DNA of 64,000 nucleotides from Acidobacteriota bacterium (GCA_003697135.1 RFGC01000005.1:52531-116530); one strand, 5' to 3'. Positions 18,289-28,293 are shown, counted from the stretch's first letter. Program-made: numbers and translations. Notes: generated by a model not told the origin, from the sequence alone.

Positions 18289-21000
18289 TTAATGATTCAG
18301 TATATTCTCAAAGGTTTTGCGAATTGCGATTCGATGTAAGAGAATGCGTTTTTCGAGTTCTTCTTTTGAATGAAGTTTCATTCTTTTAAGAATAACTTTC
18401 ATAATTTCATCGCTTTGACGGATAGGCAGGTTACCCGTTGAGCCTGTTACAAGTCTGAGCGTATGGTCTAACTCGCTTAAAAATTCATAGCCTTCATAAA
18501 GGGCTACGAAATCAGGCTTGTTCAGCGAACCTTTTTCATGAAGAACTTCGAGCATTTTAAGTGTTGAACGATCTTCTTCTGGTTCGGGGATTCGATCACG
18601 AAGTTGCAAAAATCTGATAGCAAAATAAACGTCTAGTTTTCCGCCAGAGCTAAATTTTATGTTGAAGCCTTTAGAACCTTGTGTTTTTTGTTGCTCCAAG
18701 AGTGAGCGAATTCTTTTTGCTTCTTTGCTCAAAGTTTCTTTAGAGATTTTGCCGACATTTGCATAAACGATTTCTCTTGCTTCTTTCTCGACCGATTTTG
18801 CTTTCTCGATATTGCTTGAAGCGATTGCCCGAAGTTTTATGTAGGCAAGCCATTCCCATATAGCTGAGTTTTCTTTCAAGTAATTCAGGAAAACAGGTGT
18901 CGGTAAGCATATAGCTCCGCTACTTCCGTAAGGGCGCAAGCGCAAATCAACATTGTAAAGATTTCCTTCACGTGTAAAACTCGACAATGTTTTGATAAGA
19001 GTCTCTGATACTTTTGAGTAGTAACTTTGTCGGTTAGGAGAATCATCGAAAATTAGAACCAAATCCAAATCTGAACCGTAGTCCATGCCTTTTCCGCCCA
19101 ATTTTCCTAAACCGAAAATCATCATTTTAGGTTTCGGTTCAGCATTAGCTTCTTCAGCTATTTTCAATGCAACCGAAACGGACGCATCGGCTAGCTTTGT
19201 TTGAAGGTGTTTGGCGTCTGATGAAGAGATTTTACCGAAAATATCGAAAGCGGCTATCTCAAGATAGAGTCGTAGCCATGTTTGGCGTAATTTTGCGAGT
19301 TTTGTTGAGAAAGATTCTTCTTCTCTTACGGCATCGGTCAGGATTTTCTCGTAGTCTTCGCCGTCAGGTATCGGGTCGTCTTGTTTTGGCAAGTGCTTTG
19401 CTAGCTCTGATGAAGTAGCGAGAATTTCTGTGAAGTAAGGTGAAGTTGAGCAGAAAAGTTTGAGAGACTCTAGTTTTTCTTCTGTATTGCCAAAGATCGA
19501 GAGTATATGAGGCGGTAGATGAAGTTTCGCTTTTTCAATTGGTATTGGAGAAATCAAAGATTCTCCACTTATTTTGGTTGCAGGTTTGAAACTTTTTGTT
19601 TTGAGGTTTTCTTCAAAAATTTTCTTGAAGATTCTGCTAACGTTTTCTGTGTGGAGTTGTAAATGCGATTCAAATTCATCAATTGAATCAAAGTTCATGC
19701 GCTTTGCAGTTATTAGGAGTTTCTTTGGGGCTTCTGGGATTGTGTGAGTTTGCAGACCTTGTTCCATTTGCAAGCGATGTTCAAGCCGTCGCAAAAAAGT
19801 GTAGGCGTCGGAAAGCTGTCCAAATTCGCTTTCTGAGATTAAGTTTCTGTCAGCTAGTCTGGAAAGCGCAATGAGCGTATGCGGATTGCGAAGCCATCTG
19901 TCTTTTCCACCGTAGGCTATTTGAAGTGCTTGAGCGATGAACTCAATTTCCCGAATACCGCCGCGACCTAGCTTAACATTGAAACCTTTTGAATCTTTTT
20001 GCAAGAGATTGATTTTTTCCTTCGATAGACGAACATTTTCAAGCGCTTCGAGAATGTCTATTTCTTTCGGAAAAATCAGTTCTTCGATGCTTTCGTAGAA
20101 TCTTTTGAAAACACTTATATCACCGGCGCAAGCTCTCGCTCTGATTAAAACCTGTCTTTCCCAAGGCTTTGATGCTGATTTGTAATAATTTATGGCTTCT
20201 TGAATTGAAATTGCTATTGCTCCAACTCGACCATAAGGACGCAGGCGTAAATCTATTCGGTAAGCTCCGCTTTTTGTAAAGCGTCCGCTAACAAGATTTG
20301 TAACCGTTTCTGCTAGTTTTACGAAATATTCGCGGTTGCTTACTGAGCCTTTTGTTCCGATGCCGGAAGTCGAACCGTTGCTTGAGTAAAGAAACATCAA
20401 ATCAATGTCGGACGCATAATTTAGCTCTTTAGAGCCAAGTTTTCCGAGTGCTACGATGCAGATTTCAGATCGCTTCGCTTTCCCTTTTTCGTCAGTTTCT
20501 AGCGGAATTCCATAGCGATTATCCATTTCTTGGGTAGCTTGCCTTAGCGCATATTCGAGGATCGCATCTGCGAGATTAGAAATTTCTTCCGTGATTTCCG
20601 CTATTGTTTCAAGTTGACGAATATCGTTTAGGTATATTCTCAAAAGCTCACGCTGGCGGAATTTGCTGAGCAGTTCTGGCAGAGAAAGCTCAGAATTTAT
20701 CAACGAAAACCGAGCAAGCGATTCTAAAAGCTCCTCTTTATCTCGTGTTCTTAAAGCTTTTTTCTGCTTTGCGAGCCAATCAATGTAAGAAGGGTTTTGC
20801 AAAATGAATGTTCCGAGAAAAGGCGAAAATGAGGCAAGAGCTAAAACATCCGAAAGCAAGGCTTTGTTTTTTGTTAGCTTTTTAGTCGTTTGAGGATGCC
20901 TTTCAGAAATTTGACTAAAGAATCTCCTTGCTTCCTCGACATCAGGTAAACCTCTTAGAAGTTCTTCGGAGATTTCGTCTTTGACTGCTTCAAACTTCAT
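18289..21000 (-). CDS. glnE: Glutamine synthetase adenylyltransferase/deadenylase
   Basis: Adds or removes AMP on glutamine synthetase according to nitrogen state. The 903 residues hold two nucleotidyltransferase domains in tandem. The first has ELNYASDIDLMFLY and RIDLRLRPYGRVG, the second has GKGMDYGSDLDLVLIFDD and VDLRLRPYGSSG, each followed by a helical domain. This is the standard bifunctional layout, slightly shorter than in enterobacteria. The open frame extends two codons upstream to a TTG, but ATG at 21000 is preferred. No glnB or glnA is in the window. It lies 62 bases downstream of the CrtC-like gene on the same strand. Confidence 0.95.
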   Translation of the reverse strand: MKFEAVKDEISEELLRGLPDVEEARRFFSQISERHPQTTKKLTKNKALLSDVLALASFSPFLGTFILQNPSYIDWLAKQKKALRTRDKEELLESLARFSLINSELSLPELLSKFRQRELLRIYLNDIRQLETIAEITEEISNLADAILEYALRQATQEMDNRYGIPLETDEKGKAKRSEICIVALGKLGSKELNYASDIDLMFLYSSNGSTSGIGTKGSVSNREYFVKLAETVTNLVSGRFTKSGAYRIDLRLRPYGRVGAIAISIQEAINYYKSASKPWERQVLIRARACAGDISVFKRFYESIEELIFPKEIDILEALENVRLSKEKINLLQKDSKGFNVKLGRGGIREIEFIAQALQIAYGGKDRWLRNPHTLIALSRLADRNLISESEFGQLSDAYTFLRRLEHRLQMEQGLQTHTIPEAPKKLLITAKRMNFDSIDEFESHLQLHTENVSRIFKKIFEENLKTKSFKPATKISGESLISPIPIEKAKLHLPPHILSIFGNTEEKLESLKLFCSTSPYFTEILATSSELAKHLPKQDDPIPDGEDYEKILTDAVREEESFSTKLAKLRQTWLRLYLEIAAFDIFGKISSSDAKHLQTKLADASVSVALKIAEEANAEPKPKMMIFGLGKLGGKGMDYGSDLDLVLIFDDSPNRQSYYSKVSETLIKTLSSFTREGNLYNVDLRLRPYGSSGAICLPTPVFLNYLKENSAIWEWLAYIKLRAIASSNIEKAKSVEKEAREIVYANVGKISKETLSKEAKRIRSLLEQQKTQGSKGFNIKFSSGGKLDVYFAIRFLQLRDRIPEPEEDRSTLKMLEVLHEKGSLNKPDFVALYEGYEFLSELDHTLRLVTGSTGNLPIRQSDEIMKVILKRMKLHSKEELEKRILLHRIAIRKTFENILNH

Positions 21001-21061
21001 CTTCAAATTTTACAACATTAGGATTTTGAGTAGGCGAAATCAGGACTAAAGAGTTCTAATG

Positions 21062-22141
21062 TTAAGGCAAAAAAGCACCTTCACCGTTTTTTCCAATTCG
21101 CATGTCAATCAACCAGTCATACCAGCCTTTTTTCAGTTTCTTGGCTGATAGATGTTCAGAAAGAGCTTTGCCGATATGTTTTGTGCCATCAGGAAACTCG
21201 ATTTGGGCTTGGCTCAAAAAACGAAGGTAGAAAAAGCTGTTGTCGAGAATTTTGCATTGATTGACTGATAATTCAAATCCTTGACTCATGAAATTTAACT
21301 CTTGCCAGTAAATTAGCCCATAGCGATTTATTCTTGGCTTTTTCTTTTCAAGGTTAGCATCAAGAATGTTAGCTGAACCGTTTTTCGTCACAACGAGTTT
21401 GGTTACGGGTTTTTTCGTATGAGATTCTTTGTAGTGATAGAAAACTACGGTCGAATCGCTAAAGTGAACTCTTCCCCAATACCAATCTTCGACAGTTTCG
21501 GGCATCCAGCGTGAGTCGGCATTGTGATCATGATAACCAGTGCCTCGAAAGTTTACAGTGTTTTCTAGCTTGCCATTTTCATTGAACACCTTGATTTTCC
21601 CCGTAACATCTGAGCGAGCTGCAACCAAGTTCCAGTTATGCGCTGACTCGATGAAATCAGTCTTCTTCGGAAGAAGATCGCTTTCTACGGAAAGCCATTC
21701 CAAGCTGGCTTCTAATCTTTTGTTTTTCGGTAATTTAGCGTTTACTTTTACTAAGTAGCCTGAACCGTAAGGAGTGCAGTCAAAATGGAATTCACTAGAA
21801 CCAATCCGACAAAAAGGTCTGTCAACCTCGGCTTGAAACTCATCTTTTGCAAACTCGTTTATAGCTCGGTAAAGGACTTTTCCATCTTTGTAGAAGAAAA
21901 AGGCAATTGCTGGAAAGCGGCAGATTTCTGCATCAGGTTTCTTCTGCTTTTTTCTGATAGCTTGGTTGTAGCGTGGCGAAAAAATGAAATTATCCATGAA
22001 GATAACAACTAAGGCTTCACGCTCTTTGTCTGATATAGCATCGAAATACCACCATTCGTAGGCTTCTTGTTTTTTCTGTTGATGCCATACGTTCGCAATC
22101 GTGCTAGACAGCAGATTAAAGCCTTCGTTGCCGCTTTCCAT
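21062..22141 (-). CDS. CrtC/AttH-type lipocalin-like protein
   Basis: A 359-residue protein with the hallmarks of the CrtC (carotenoid 1,2-hydratase) and AttH family. EWWYFDA lies near 29-35 and TGYHDHNAD at 201-209, followed by WYWGRVHFSD. This family forms a double lipocalin-like barrel. In phototrophs CrtC hydrates acyclic carotenoids, but many members act on unknown lipids. No phytoene synthase or desaturase is nearby, so a carotenoid role is unproven. It has no signal peptide. It stands between a secreted TPR-like protein and glnE, both on the same strand, 15 bases from the former. Confidence 0.65.
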   Translation of the reverse strand: MESGNEGFNLLSSTIANVWHQQKKQEAYEWWYFDAISDKEREALVVIFMDNFIFSPRYNQAIRKKQKKPDAEICRFPAIAFFFYKDGKVLYRAINEFAKDEFQAEVDRPFCRIGSSEFHFDCTPYGSGYLVKVNAKLPKNKRLEASLEWLSVESDLLPKKTDFIESAHNWNLVAARSDVTGKIKVFNENGKLENTVNFRGTGYHDHNADSRWMPETVEDWYWGRVHFSDSTVVFYHYKESHTKKPVTKLVVTKNGSANILDANLEKKKPRINRYGLIYWQELNFMSQGFELSVNQCKILDNSFFYLRFLSQAQIEFPDGTKHIGKALSEHLSAKKLKKGWYDWLIDMRIGKNGEGAFLP

Positions 22142-22156
22142 TTTTAATCCCGATAC

Positions 22157-23086
22157 TTAAATCTGAGTTGGATCGGGCATTTCAGTATTCAAAACATTGT
22201 TAATCAAGTCTTCTAGCCCTGATTCTGTTTGTTTGCGGAATTTATAGACTTCTGTTAGTCTTCGCTTCCATTCCTCTCTAGCAGTATTGCCTGCTTCAGC
22301 TTGGCTTATTTTTACAGCACGCGCGTAAGCGTCAATCATTCTGTCAATTATTTTGCCAAGCTTTTCCTCATCTTTTTTCATCGCTTCGTCTTCGATTAGC
22401 TTATTCCCATGCTTTGCTCTGAAATCCTTTACTTCGCTTTCGTAGAGTTTTTCGTAGTAAAACGCAATTGCATAGTAAGGATATGATGAGCGCTTTATAA
22501 TTGTGTCAAACTGAATAGCACGATAAAAATAGTTTGCCGCTTCTTTCAAGTTAGTGTCCGTCAAAAAGGTCGCTATGACGTAATTCATGAAGGCTTTGGC
22601 TTCATTTTCGCTTTTGAATGGGTCGAACGCTTTAGGTAATTTCTGCTTTGCGAACAGTTCCAAGGTTTGTCTTGCGTAGTTTACTGATTCTGAGGCGAAA
22701 GTTTTGTCTTGCTTTTTGGAGTAAAGCTCATATCCACCATAAGCGAGATTCATCGTTACGTAAGAATCTTCTGGGTCTTCGGCTAGAATTTCTTTCCCAT
22801 AATCGTAGGCTTCCGCCACTTTTAGTTGGTTGAGTGATTCATTGAACTTTGCCAGACGATAGTTTTTTACAAAATCTCTTATTTTCTGGACTTTTTCATC
22901 GTTTTCATTGCCAAAACGGGCTAGAAAATCTTTGCCCATTTGGTAAGCTTTTTCCGTATCCTGTGGGTTTTTCTTTTGTGTTAGCTTAGCTATCTTGTTG
23001 AAAAGCTCATCTTTTGATTCTTTTTTTTGCGCAACTATGTTGCCTATCGAAAGTGTTAGAATTAAAACCATCAAACAAACTCTCAC
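22157..23086 (-). CDS. Secreted helical-repeat protein of unknown function
   Basis: A 309-residue exported protein with no family I can name. A signal peptide covers about 1-20 (ending NIVAQ). The rest is strongly helical and charged, with segments such as AEAYDYGKEILAEDPEDSY and AANYFYRAIQFD that look like degenerate TPR units. An upstream frame to 23125 exists, but AAGGAGG at 23094-23100 lies 7 bases before the GTG at 23086, which I take as the start. It sits next to other TPR proteins on this strand, suggesting an envelope assembly or scaffold role, which is inference only. Confidence 0.65.
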   Translation of the reverse strand: MRVCLMVLILTLSIGNIVAQKKESKDELFNKIAKLTQKKNPQDTEKAYQMGKDFLARFGNENDEKVQKIRDFVKNYRLAKFNESLNQLKVAEAYDYGKEILAEDPEDSYVTMNLAYGGYELYSKKQDKTFASESVNYARQTLELFAKQKLPKAFDPFKSENEAKAFMNYVIATFLTDTNLKEAANYFYRAIQFDTIIKRSSYPYYAIAFYYEKLYESEVKDFRAKHGNKLIEDEAMKKDEEKLGKIIDRMIDAYARAVKISQAEAGNTAREEWKRRLTEVYKFRKQTESGLEDLINNVLNTEMPDPTQI

Positions 23087-23093
23087 GAAATTT

Positions 23094-23100
23094 CCTCCTT
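23094..23100 (-). promoter_or_regulatory. Ribosome binding site choosing a GTG start
   Basis: AAGGAGG on the minus strand, 7 bases before GTG at 23086. It lies inside the longer open frame and so argues against that frame's upstream start. Confidence 0.65.
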
Positions 23101-23197
23101 TGGTTTTATTCTCAAGAAATACCACGTTTCTCGAAGTTTAGTCAAAAGTGAAAAACCAAGAAACATTGACTGCCATTTTACAGAAGGCTGAAATATC

Positions 23198-23878
23198 TTA
23201 GTTGGAAGAAAGCTCTTGCTTTAACTTTGGAATAGCAGGGTTTTGCGGATTTAATTCTTCAAGTCTTGCAAGAGCTTCTCTTAAAGCCTGCTTGTCTCCT
23301 TTTTCCATATAGACAACACACAAATTTTGCAACGTTGGTTCATGGTTTGGCTTTTTTTCGAGTGCAATTTTGTATTCTTCGATTGCTTTATCCAAATTTT
23401 TAGGCTCGCTTAGGAGGAATGTTGTGCCGTAATCGGTGCGGACGTCAACGTCATCGGGATTCATCTGCAAGGCTTTCTCATACCATTTCCGAGCTTCTTC
23501 ATATCTTTTCAAGCCGTAATTTGAATTTCCAAGACGCACGATTGTTTGGTAATCATCGGGTTTAAGTTTGTGAGCGGCTTCGTAGTATCTGATGGCTTCT
23601 TCAAAGCGGTCAATTTGATAATACATGCTTGCGGCAGTAAATTGGGCTTCAAAGCTATCAGGTTCATTCTTTGCTCGTTCGATTGCATCAACTACAACTG
23701 GAATCGGAGCATTGGAGGAAAAATTGCCAATAGGGCTGCTGCCTATTTGTCTAGCTTGCTGATTGTTCATCATGCTTCGATTCAGGCTATTTGCCAAGAA
23801 AAAGCCTGCAAAGAATCCTATGATGAATGCCGAAACAGTAAATCCAAGAGTTTTGTTGAGCAAACTTTTGTTACGCAT
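23198..23878 (-). CDS. Membrane-anchored TPR protein
   Basis: A 226-residue protein with one N-terminal membrane helix (about 11-30, FTVSAFIIGFFAGFFLA) and at least three TPR units from about 70 to 210, for example AIRYYEAAHKLKPDDYQTI and ARKWYEKALQMNPDDVDV. Its ATG overlaps the ccsA stop by 8 bases, so it is the third gene of resB-ccsA-TPR. TPR proteins such as CcmI/NrfG present apocytochrome c to the haem ligase in system I; a similar holder role with this system II pair is a reasonable guess from position. Confidence 0.8.
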   Translation of the reverse strand: MRNKSLLNKTLGFTVSAFIIGFFAGFFLANSLNRSMMNNQQARQIGSSPIGNFSSNAPIPVVVDAIERAKNEPDSFEAQFTAASMYYQIDRFEEAIRYYEAAHKLKPDDYQTIVRLGNSNYGLKRYEEARKWYEKALQMNPDDVDVRTDYGTTFLLSEPKNLDKAIEEYKIALEKKPNHEPTLQNLCVVYMEKGDKQALREALARLEELNPQNPAIPKLKQELSSN

Positions 23879-25496
23879 AGCTGTGAAGCCCCGGAAGCAA
23901 GTAACTTACACCTAGATAAGTGAAGATTATGAATAAGAAACCTATGATAGCAAAATAAGCTGAACTTCTGCCGGTCCAACCACGTGAGATTCTGGTGTGC
24001 AGAAATGCGGCGTAGGTGAGCCATGCCACCAGAGCACCGGTTTCTTTTGGATCGAAGCCCCAGGGTCTTCCCCATGATTCATTCGCCCAGATTGCGCCAG
24101 TTATCAAAAGCATTGCCAGCCCGGCAAATGTCAAGCAAGCGGTTTTATACATTAGATTGTCCAAAACTTCCAAACTTGGTAGTTTTTCACGCAGTTTTTC
24201 TGTACGAAAACCAAACAATGCAACGAATAAAAGTCCCACGAATGCTGTTATCAATCCTGATAGCTCGACAGGGTTTGTGTTGAAACTCAGATACATCTTC
24301 GGAGCATTTTCCTGAAGATATTGTCGAGCAATTATCTCAAATTGCATCGGCGTTATCTGCGAGAACTCTTGAGCTGAAAGCTGCTGTTTTTCGACCAAAG
24401 CTTTTCCAGCCACAATGTAACCGGAAGGATTCGTGGCGAGTTGAGATTTGAGCTTTTCGCCGACGTCGTTTGCAGTTTTCACGCCATAAGCCAAAAATCC
24501 GATTGCTAGAATCTGCGAAATCAAGGCAAGTTTCAGCATCGCATGACCGATTCTTCTTGCTGATTCGCTATTTTTGTAAAGATAAACCAAGAAGCTGGCA
24601 ATCATTGCTGCGCAAAGAATTCCCGAAAGCACTAAAAACCAGCCAACGTAAGGCAATTCGAGGCGAAACGGTGTCAAGATGGGTTTTGGAGTGTTCGGAA
24701 TGAAAATGCCGATTCTGTAAACAAATTCTGTAAAAACTGAAAACTTACTGATGGTTGCGAAAACGCCTATTGCAAAGAGACCAGCCCAGATAGCCATTGC
24801 CTCAACTTTCACATTGTCTTTAAGTAGATAAACAACAGCGACAGCGAAACATACAAGCCCGATTCCATAGCTTAAACTTGCTACTCCAACATGGATTGGA
24901 CGCCAGTAAGAGTCTAGTATCGGCATTAGGTTGGTGTATTCACCGCCAATGAATCTTGCTAGAGTTAGAATAATTGCAGCAAGCGGCAGGCTGAATACTG
25001 CTAAAACTTGCAGATTTTTTCTTCTTATAATCAAAAGTGTTGTTATGCCTGCTCCAAATGCAAAAGCTAGGCTCAAATCATAAAGATTCCCAAACGGAAT
25101 ATAGCGAAACACCCAAGGATTTTCCATGTTTCCGGCGGCACGCAGTTTTTCTATTTCAAAGTTATAAAGATTTACCCAACGGACAAGCCAGCTTGAGAAG
25201 TTAAAGAAAACGCCTAAAGTTGCGCTCCAGAGACTTATCTTTTCAGCCATCGTTGACGGAGCATAGAGGTTGGTTAACTGAAAAAGCGAAGCCAGGATGT
25301 AAGCCGCTAAGGCTAGCATCATCAAGGCTGTGTCAGATATAAAGCTTTGCCCTATCTCCAGCCTCAAGAAGAGCATTATGAATGAGCAAATAATTGCTAA
25401 AGCGGCCGGAAAATATAGATGTATGAATTCGGATTTCGTCAACGTTTGTCGAGTTTCTTGATTTTGAATTTCTTTTGCCGAAAGAACTCTTGACAT
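23871..25496 (-). CDS. ccsA: Cytochrome c biogenesis protein CcsA (ResC)
   Basis: Membrane haem handler of the system II cytochrome c synthetase, working with ResB. The 541 residues contain many hydrophobic segments and, near 470-485, the haem-binding WWD-type signature WANESWGRPWGFDPKE, then the conserved TYAAFLHTR and a last helix. The frame could begin at TTG 25511, but TTGAGG lies just before the ATG at 25496, which is better. The stop of resB is 18 bases upstream of this ATG. A longer periplasmic region than usual (about 350-400) is present. Confidence 0.92.
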   Translation of the reverse strand: MSRVLSAKEIQNQETRQTLTKSEFIHLYFPAALAIICSFIMLFLRLEIGQSFISDTALMMLALAAYILASLFQLTNLYAPSTMAEKISLWSATLGVFFNFSSWLVRWVNLYNFEIEKLRAAGNMENPWVFRYIPFGNLYDLSLAFAFGAGITTLLIIRRKNLQVLAVFSLPLAAIILTLARFIGGEYTNLMPILDSYWRPIHVGVASLSYGIGLVCFAVAVVYLLKDNVKVEAMAIWAGLFAIGVFATISKFSVFTEFVYRIGIFIPNTPKPILTPFRLELPYVGWFLVLSGILCAAMIASFLVYLYKNSESARRIGHAMLKLALISQILAIGFLAYGVKTANDVGEKLKSQLATNPSGYIVAGKALVEKQQLSAQEFSQITPMQFEIIARQYLQENAPKMYLSFNTNPVELSGLITAFVGLLFVALFGFRTEKLREKLPSLEVLDNLMYKTACLTFAGLAMLLITGAIWANESWGRPWGFDPKETGALVAWLTYAAFLHTRISRGWTGRSSAYFAIIGFLFIIFTYLGVSYLLPGLHSYA

Positions 25497-25514
25497 AAGA
25501 GCAAACCTCAACTA

Positions 25515-27032
25515 TTAGGAATTCTTAATGTTTTGAACGATTTTCTTGAATGTTTCTTCAAAACTGAGATGATTACGGTTAGTGTCGCCTGCTAAAATGA
25601 CTTCAAAACCTTGTTCATTTCTCTTACGAGTTTCGATAAGCGCCCAGCATCTTCTATGAGAGAAGAAGAAGACAAAACAAAGCGACGCCACAAGTCCAAA
25701 GCCACCGAAATACCACGCAATAAAAGATGCGCCATAAGGATCATATTTGATTGAAAGAACATGAGCTAAAGGCACTTTTTCAAAATCTACGAGGCGGAAT
25801 TTATAACCTGCTACGGGCGCACCGACAGGTATGCCTTCGGGTAATTTGTTAAAAAACGCATAGGCAATTTTTCTTTCGCCTTCTGGCGTTACTACATTCA
25901 AACGAACTGCTGGGTTGTTGTAGTTTTCCGAGCGAGTATCGGGCTTACCGTTTGCTATGACAAAATCTGGAAAGAATGAGTCGTATTCAATTTTAGTGCC
26001 GTCCGGCAAGGTAGCGGAGCCGTTGCGCGGTAAGTTTACTTGGACTTTGCTTGAATCTTTCTCTGATGTTAATTCCAAAGTCATGTTTCGTGCGCTTCCG
26101 ACCGTGATTGCGCTTGCTTGAAAGAACCGATAGCCACGATAGGTAAAAGGTTTGTTGAGCTGAATATCAGCTACTGTAGTGCCGTATTCTGGATCGTCAA
26201 TCTTTATCTGCGTGCGCCAATCAAGCGTGTTGGTTATGTCAATCGAGCCTTTGGGATCAATGAGTTTTTGTTCAATATCCGTGCATGTGATCGTAAAGGG
26301 TAGTTTAACGCCATATCGTTCGATGCTCAAGCCTTTTTGGTAGTCAAGATTGAATTCAATAAGTTGAATTTCATCAGTTGTCTGTCCAGGGATTAAACGA
26401 ACGTCGGCATCAAAGCCAGTTTGAAGCGCAACGAAGTGACCTAAAAACAAGATCAGCAAGGCTAAATGCACAATGTATGCGCCCATTCGATTCCATTTTC
26501 CGCTTTCTCCGAAAATGTGAATTCGCCCGTTCTTTTCTTTTACAACAGTTTTTAGTCCCTTTGTTTTGAAAACTTCCTGAATTTTTTCAGCTATTTCCTC
26601 GGCTGAATAAGCATTGAGCGTAAGTGTTTCTTTGTATTTCTGATTCAAAAGCCATGCTCGCGTGGCTTCTATTTTGGGTTTGACGATATAGCTCCATGCT
26701 TTTGGAAAGCGGTCAATAGAAGCCAAGATTATGTTCAAAGAGAGAATCAAAAGTATCAAATTGTAATACCAAGTGTGGTAAATATCGAAGAATCCCAAAA
26801 CACCGAAAAGCCATCTTTCCGCAGGTGTTAGTGATGCAAAATAAACATCGAAGCCCTGAATGTTTTTTTGCATTATGACCATGCCTAGAAAGGACAGAAC
26901 AACCAGGGCGCAAAGCAAGAAGATACCAAATCGAACGGAGCTTAAAAAATCAATCACACGCTCCCATGCAGGTTTTGTCTTTACCACAGTAGCAGTTTTA
27001 GAAGACTCAGTTTTTACGGCTTCTTCTAGCAT
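25515..27032 (-). CDS. resB: Cytochrome c biogenesis protein ResB
   Basis: Second subunit of the system II cytochrome c synthetase, which guides apocytochrome c outside the membrane. In 505 residues, membrane helices lie near 35-52, 90-108 and 185-203, followed by a long periplasmic domain and a last helix near 440-460, the standard ResB pattern. The segment VRFGIFLLCALVVLSFLGMV is the family's first helix. It heads the resB-ccsA-TPR operon and is divergent from nadD. A probable promoter lies at 27059-27088. Confidence 0.92.
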   Translation of the reverse strand: MLEEAVKTESSKTATVVKTKPAWERVIDFLSSVRFGIFLLCALVVLSFLGMVIMQKNIQGFDVYFASLTPAERWLFGVLGFFDIYHTWYYNLILLILSLNIILASIDRFPKAWSYIVKPKIEATRAWLLNQKYKETLTLNAYSAEEIAEKIQEVFKTKGLKTVVKEKNGRIHIFGESGKWNRMGAYIVHLALLILFLGHFVALQTGFDADVRLIPGQTTDEIQLIEFNLDYQKGLSIERYGVKLPFTITCTDIEQKLIDPKGSIDITNTLDWRTQIKIDDPEYGTTVADIQLNKPFTYRGYRFFQASAITVGSARNMTLELTSEKDSSKVQVNLPRNGSATLPDGTKIEYDSFFPDFVIANGKPDTRSENYNNPAVRLNVVTPEGERKIAYAFFNKLPEGIPVGAPVAGYKFRLVDFEKVPLAHVLSIKYDPYGASFIAWYFGGFGLVASLCFVFFFSHRRCWALIETRKRNEQGFEVILAGDTNRNHLSFEETFKKIVQNIKNS

Positions 27033-27058
27033 TTTATTTTGGGAATCCTACTTTTCTT

Positions 27059-27088
27059 ATGATAACCTTTCGGCAAGGTGTTTGTCAT
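27059..27088 (-). promoter_or_regulatory. Likely promoter of the resB operon
   Basis: On the minus strand ATGACA (27083-27088), an 18-base spacer and TATCAT (27059-27064), each one mismatch from consensus, about 27 bases before the resB ATG. Confidence 0.4.
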
Positions 27089-27203
27089 TTTCGGAAAAGA
27101 TAAGTTTTCCTTTACAGAAGTTTCAGGATTTCTAAAAACGCCCAAGCTGTAAACTGCGAGGCAAAGTGAATTCTCAAGAAAATTTGACTAAAATCATGAT
27201 TTT

Positions 27204-27860
27204 ATGGAAAGAATTGCGTTTTACGGCGGTTCATTTGACCCGGTCCACAACGGACACATTGCTATAGCAAAAGAATTGATAAATCTTTTTGAACTTGACA
27301 AATTTGTTTTTATCCCAGCATTTCATGCGCCTCACAAGAAAGATAGGACTCCTGCTTCCGGATATGACCGATACGCAATGCTGGCAATGGCTACTGATGG
27401 TGAGAAAAAGATTGAAGTATCAAAAATAGAACTCGAATCACCGAAAAAACCCTACACGGTTCAGACTTTGCAAAGATTAAAAAGGGAAGTTGAAGGTCGA
27501 ATTTTTTTCGTGATGGGGGCGGATTCATGGCAGGAAATTACGACTTGGCGCAGTTGGGAAAAAGTCCTAACAATGGTTGATATAATCGTCATGACCAGAC
27601 CAGATTACGAGATAGCTTTCGATCATGTTACCGAAAAAATTCGCAAGAGAATTGTTGATTTAAGAAACAAACACGGCAACAGAAGTTTAGCCAAACTACT
27701 CGAGAGCAAAAAATCTATTTATTTAACAAACGCTGTTCAAATGGAGATTTCCTCAACGGAAATAAGAGAAATGATTCGGTGCAAAAATCCTTCGTGGGAG
27801 AAATTAGTGCCTGAAAATGTTGCTCGCTACATTGTAAAATACCAGCTTTATTTGAAATAA
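27204..27860 (+). CDS. nadD: Nicotinate-nucleotide adenylyltransferase
   Basis: Makes deamido-NAD from nicotinate mononucleotide and ATP. The 218 residues begin with the nucleotidyltransferase motif GGSFDPVHNGH at 8-18 and end with the second signature ISSTEIR near 187-193. Length is normal. It is followed 10 bases later by rsfS, a pairing seen in many bacteria, so the two are one transcription unit. It is divergent from resB. Confidence 0.96.
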   Translation: MERIAFYGGSFDPVHNGHIAIAKELINLFELDKFVFIPAFHAPHKKDRTPASGYDRYAMLAMATDGEKKIEVSKIELESPKKPYTVQTLQRLKREVEGRIFFVMGADSWQEITTWRSWEKVLTMVDIIVMTRPDYEIAFDHVTEKIRKRIVDLRNKHGNRSLAKLLESKKSIYLTNAVQMEISSTEIREMIRCKNPSWEKLVPENVARYIVKYQLYLK

Positions 27861-27870
27861 TTGTTTCTCG

Positions 27871-28293
27871 ATGAGTGTTTTGAAAGAGAAATCACTTTCC
27901 GGTTCAGAAATAAAGAATCTTAGTGAAACGACTGATTTTGCAGAGATTCAGCAGAACGTAAAAATGGCTCTGCATTGTGCTGCTGACAAAAAAGGACTTG
28001 ATCCTGTTTTGCTTGATCTACGTGGAATTGCAGATTTTACAGACTTTTTCTTAATTGTCAGCGGGACAAGCGAAAAGCAAGTTCAGGCTATTTCAGATGA
28101 GATTGAAGAGAGGCTAAAAAAAGAGCTTGGAGAATCTCCAATAAACATTGAGGGCTATCGTTCCGCTGAATGGATTTTAATGGACTACGGCGACTTTATA
28201 GTCCATATTTTTCACAAAGACGCAAGGGAGTTCTATGACCTAGAAAGACTTTGGCGCGACGCAAAGAGAATATCTCTTCCAGAAAACTTGTAA
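27871..28293 (+). CDS. rsfS: Ribosomal silencing factor RsfS
   Basis: Binds ribosomal protein uL14 on the 50S subunit and blocks subunit joining when nutrients are scarce. In 140 residues the core has DLRGIADFTDFFLIVSGTSEKQVQAI and, near the end, YGDFIVHIFHKDAREFYDLERLW, both diagnostic. The first 25 residues are an unconserved extension. It lies directly after nadD and is convergent with a TPR gene, 25 bases away. Confidence 0.95.
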   Translation: MSVLKEKSLSGSEIKNLSETTDFAEIQQNVKMALHCAADKKGLDPVLLDLRGIADFTDFFLIVSGTSEKQVQAISDEIEERLKKELGESPINIEGYRSAEWILMDYGDFIVHIFHKDAREFYDLERLWRDAKRISLPENL

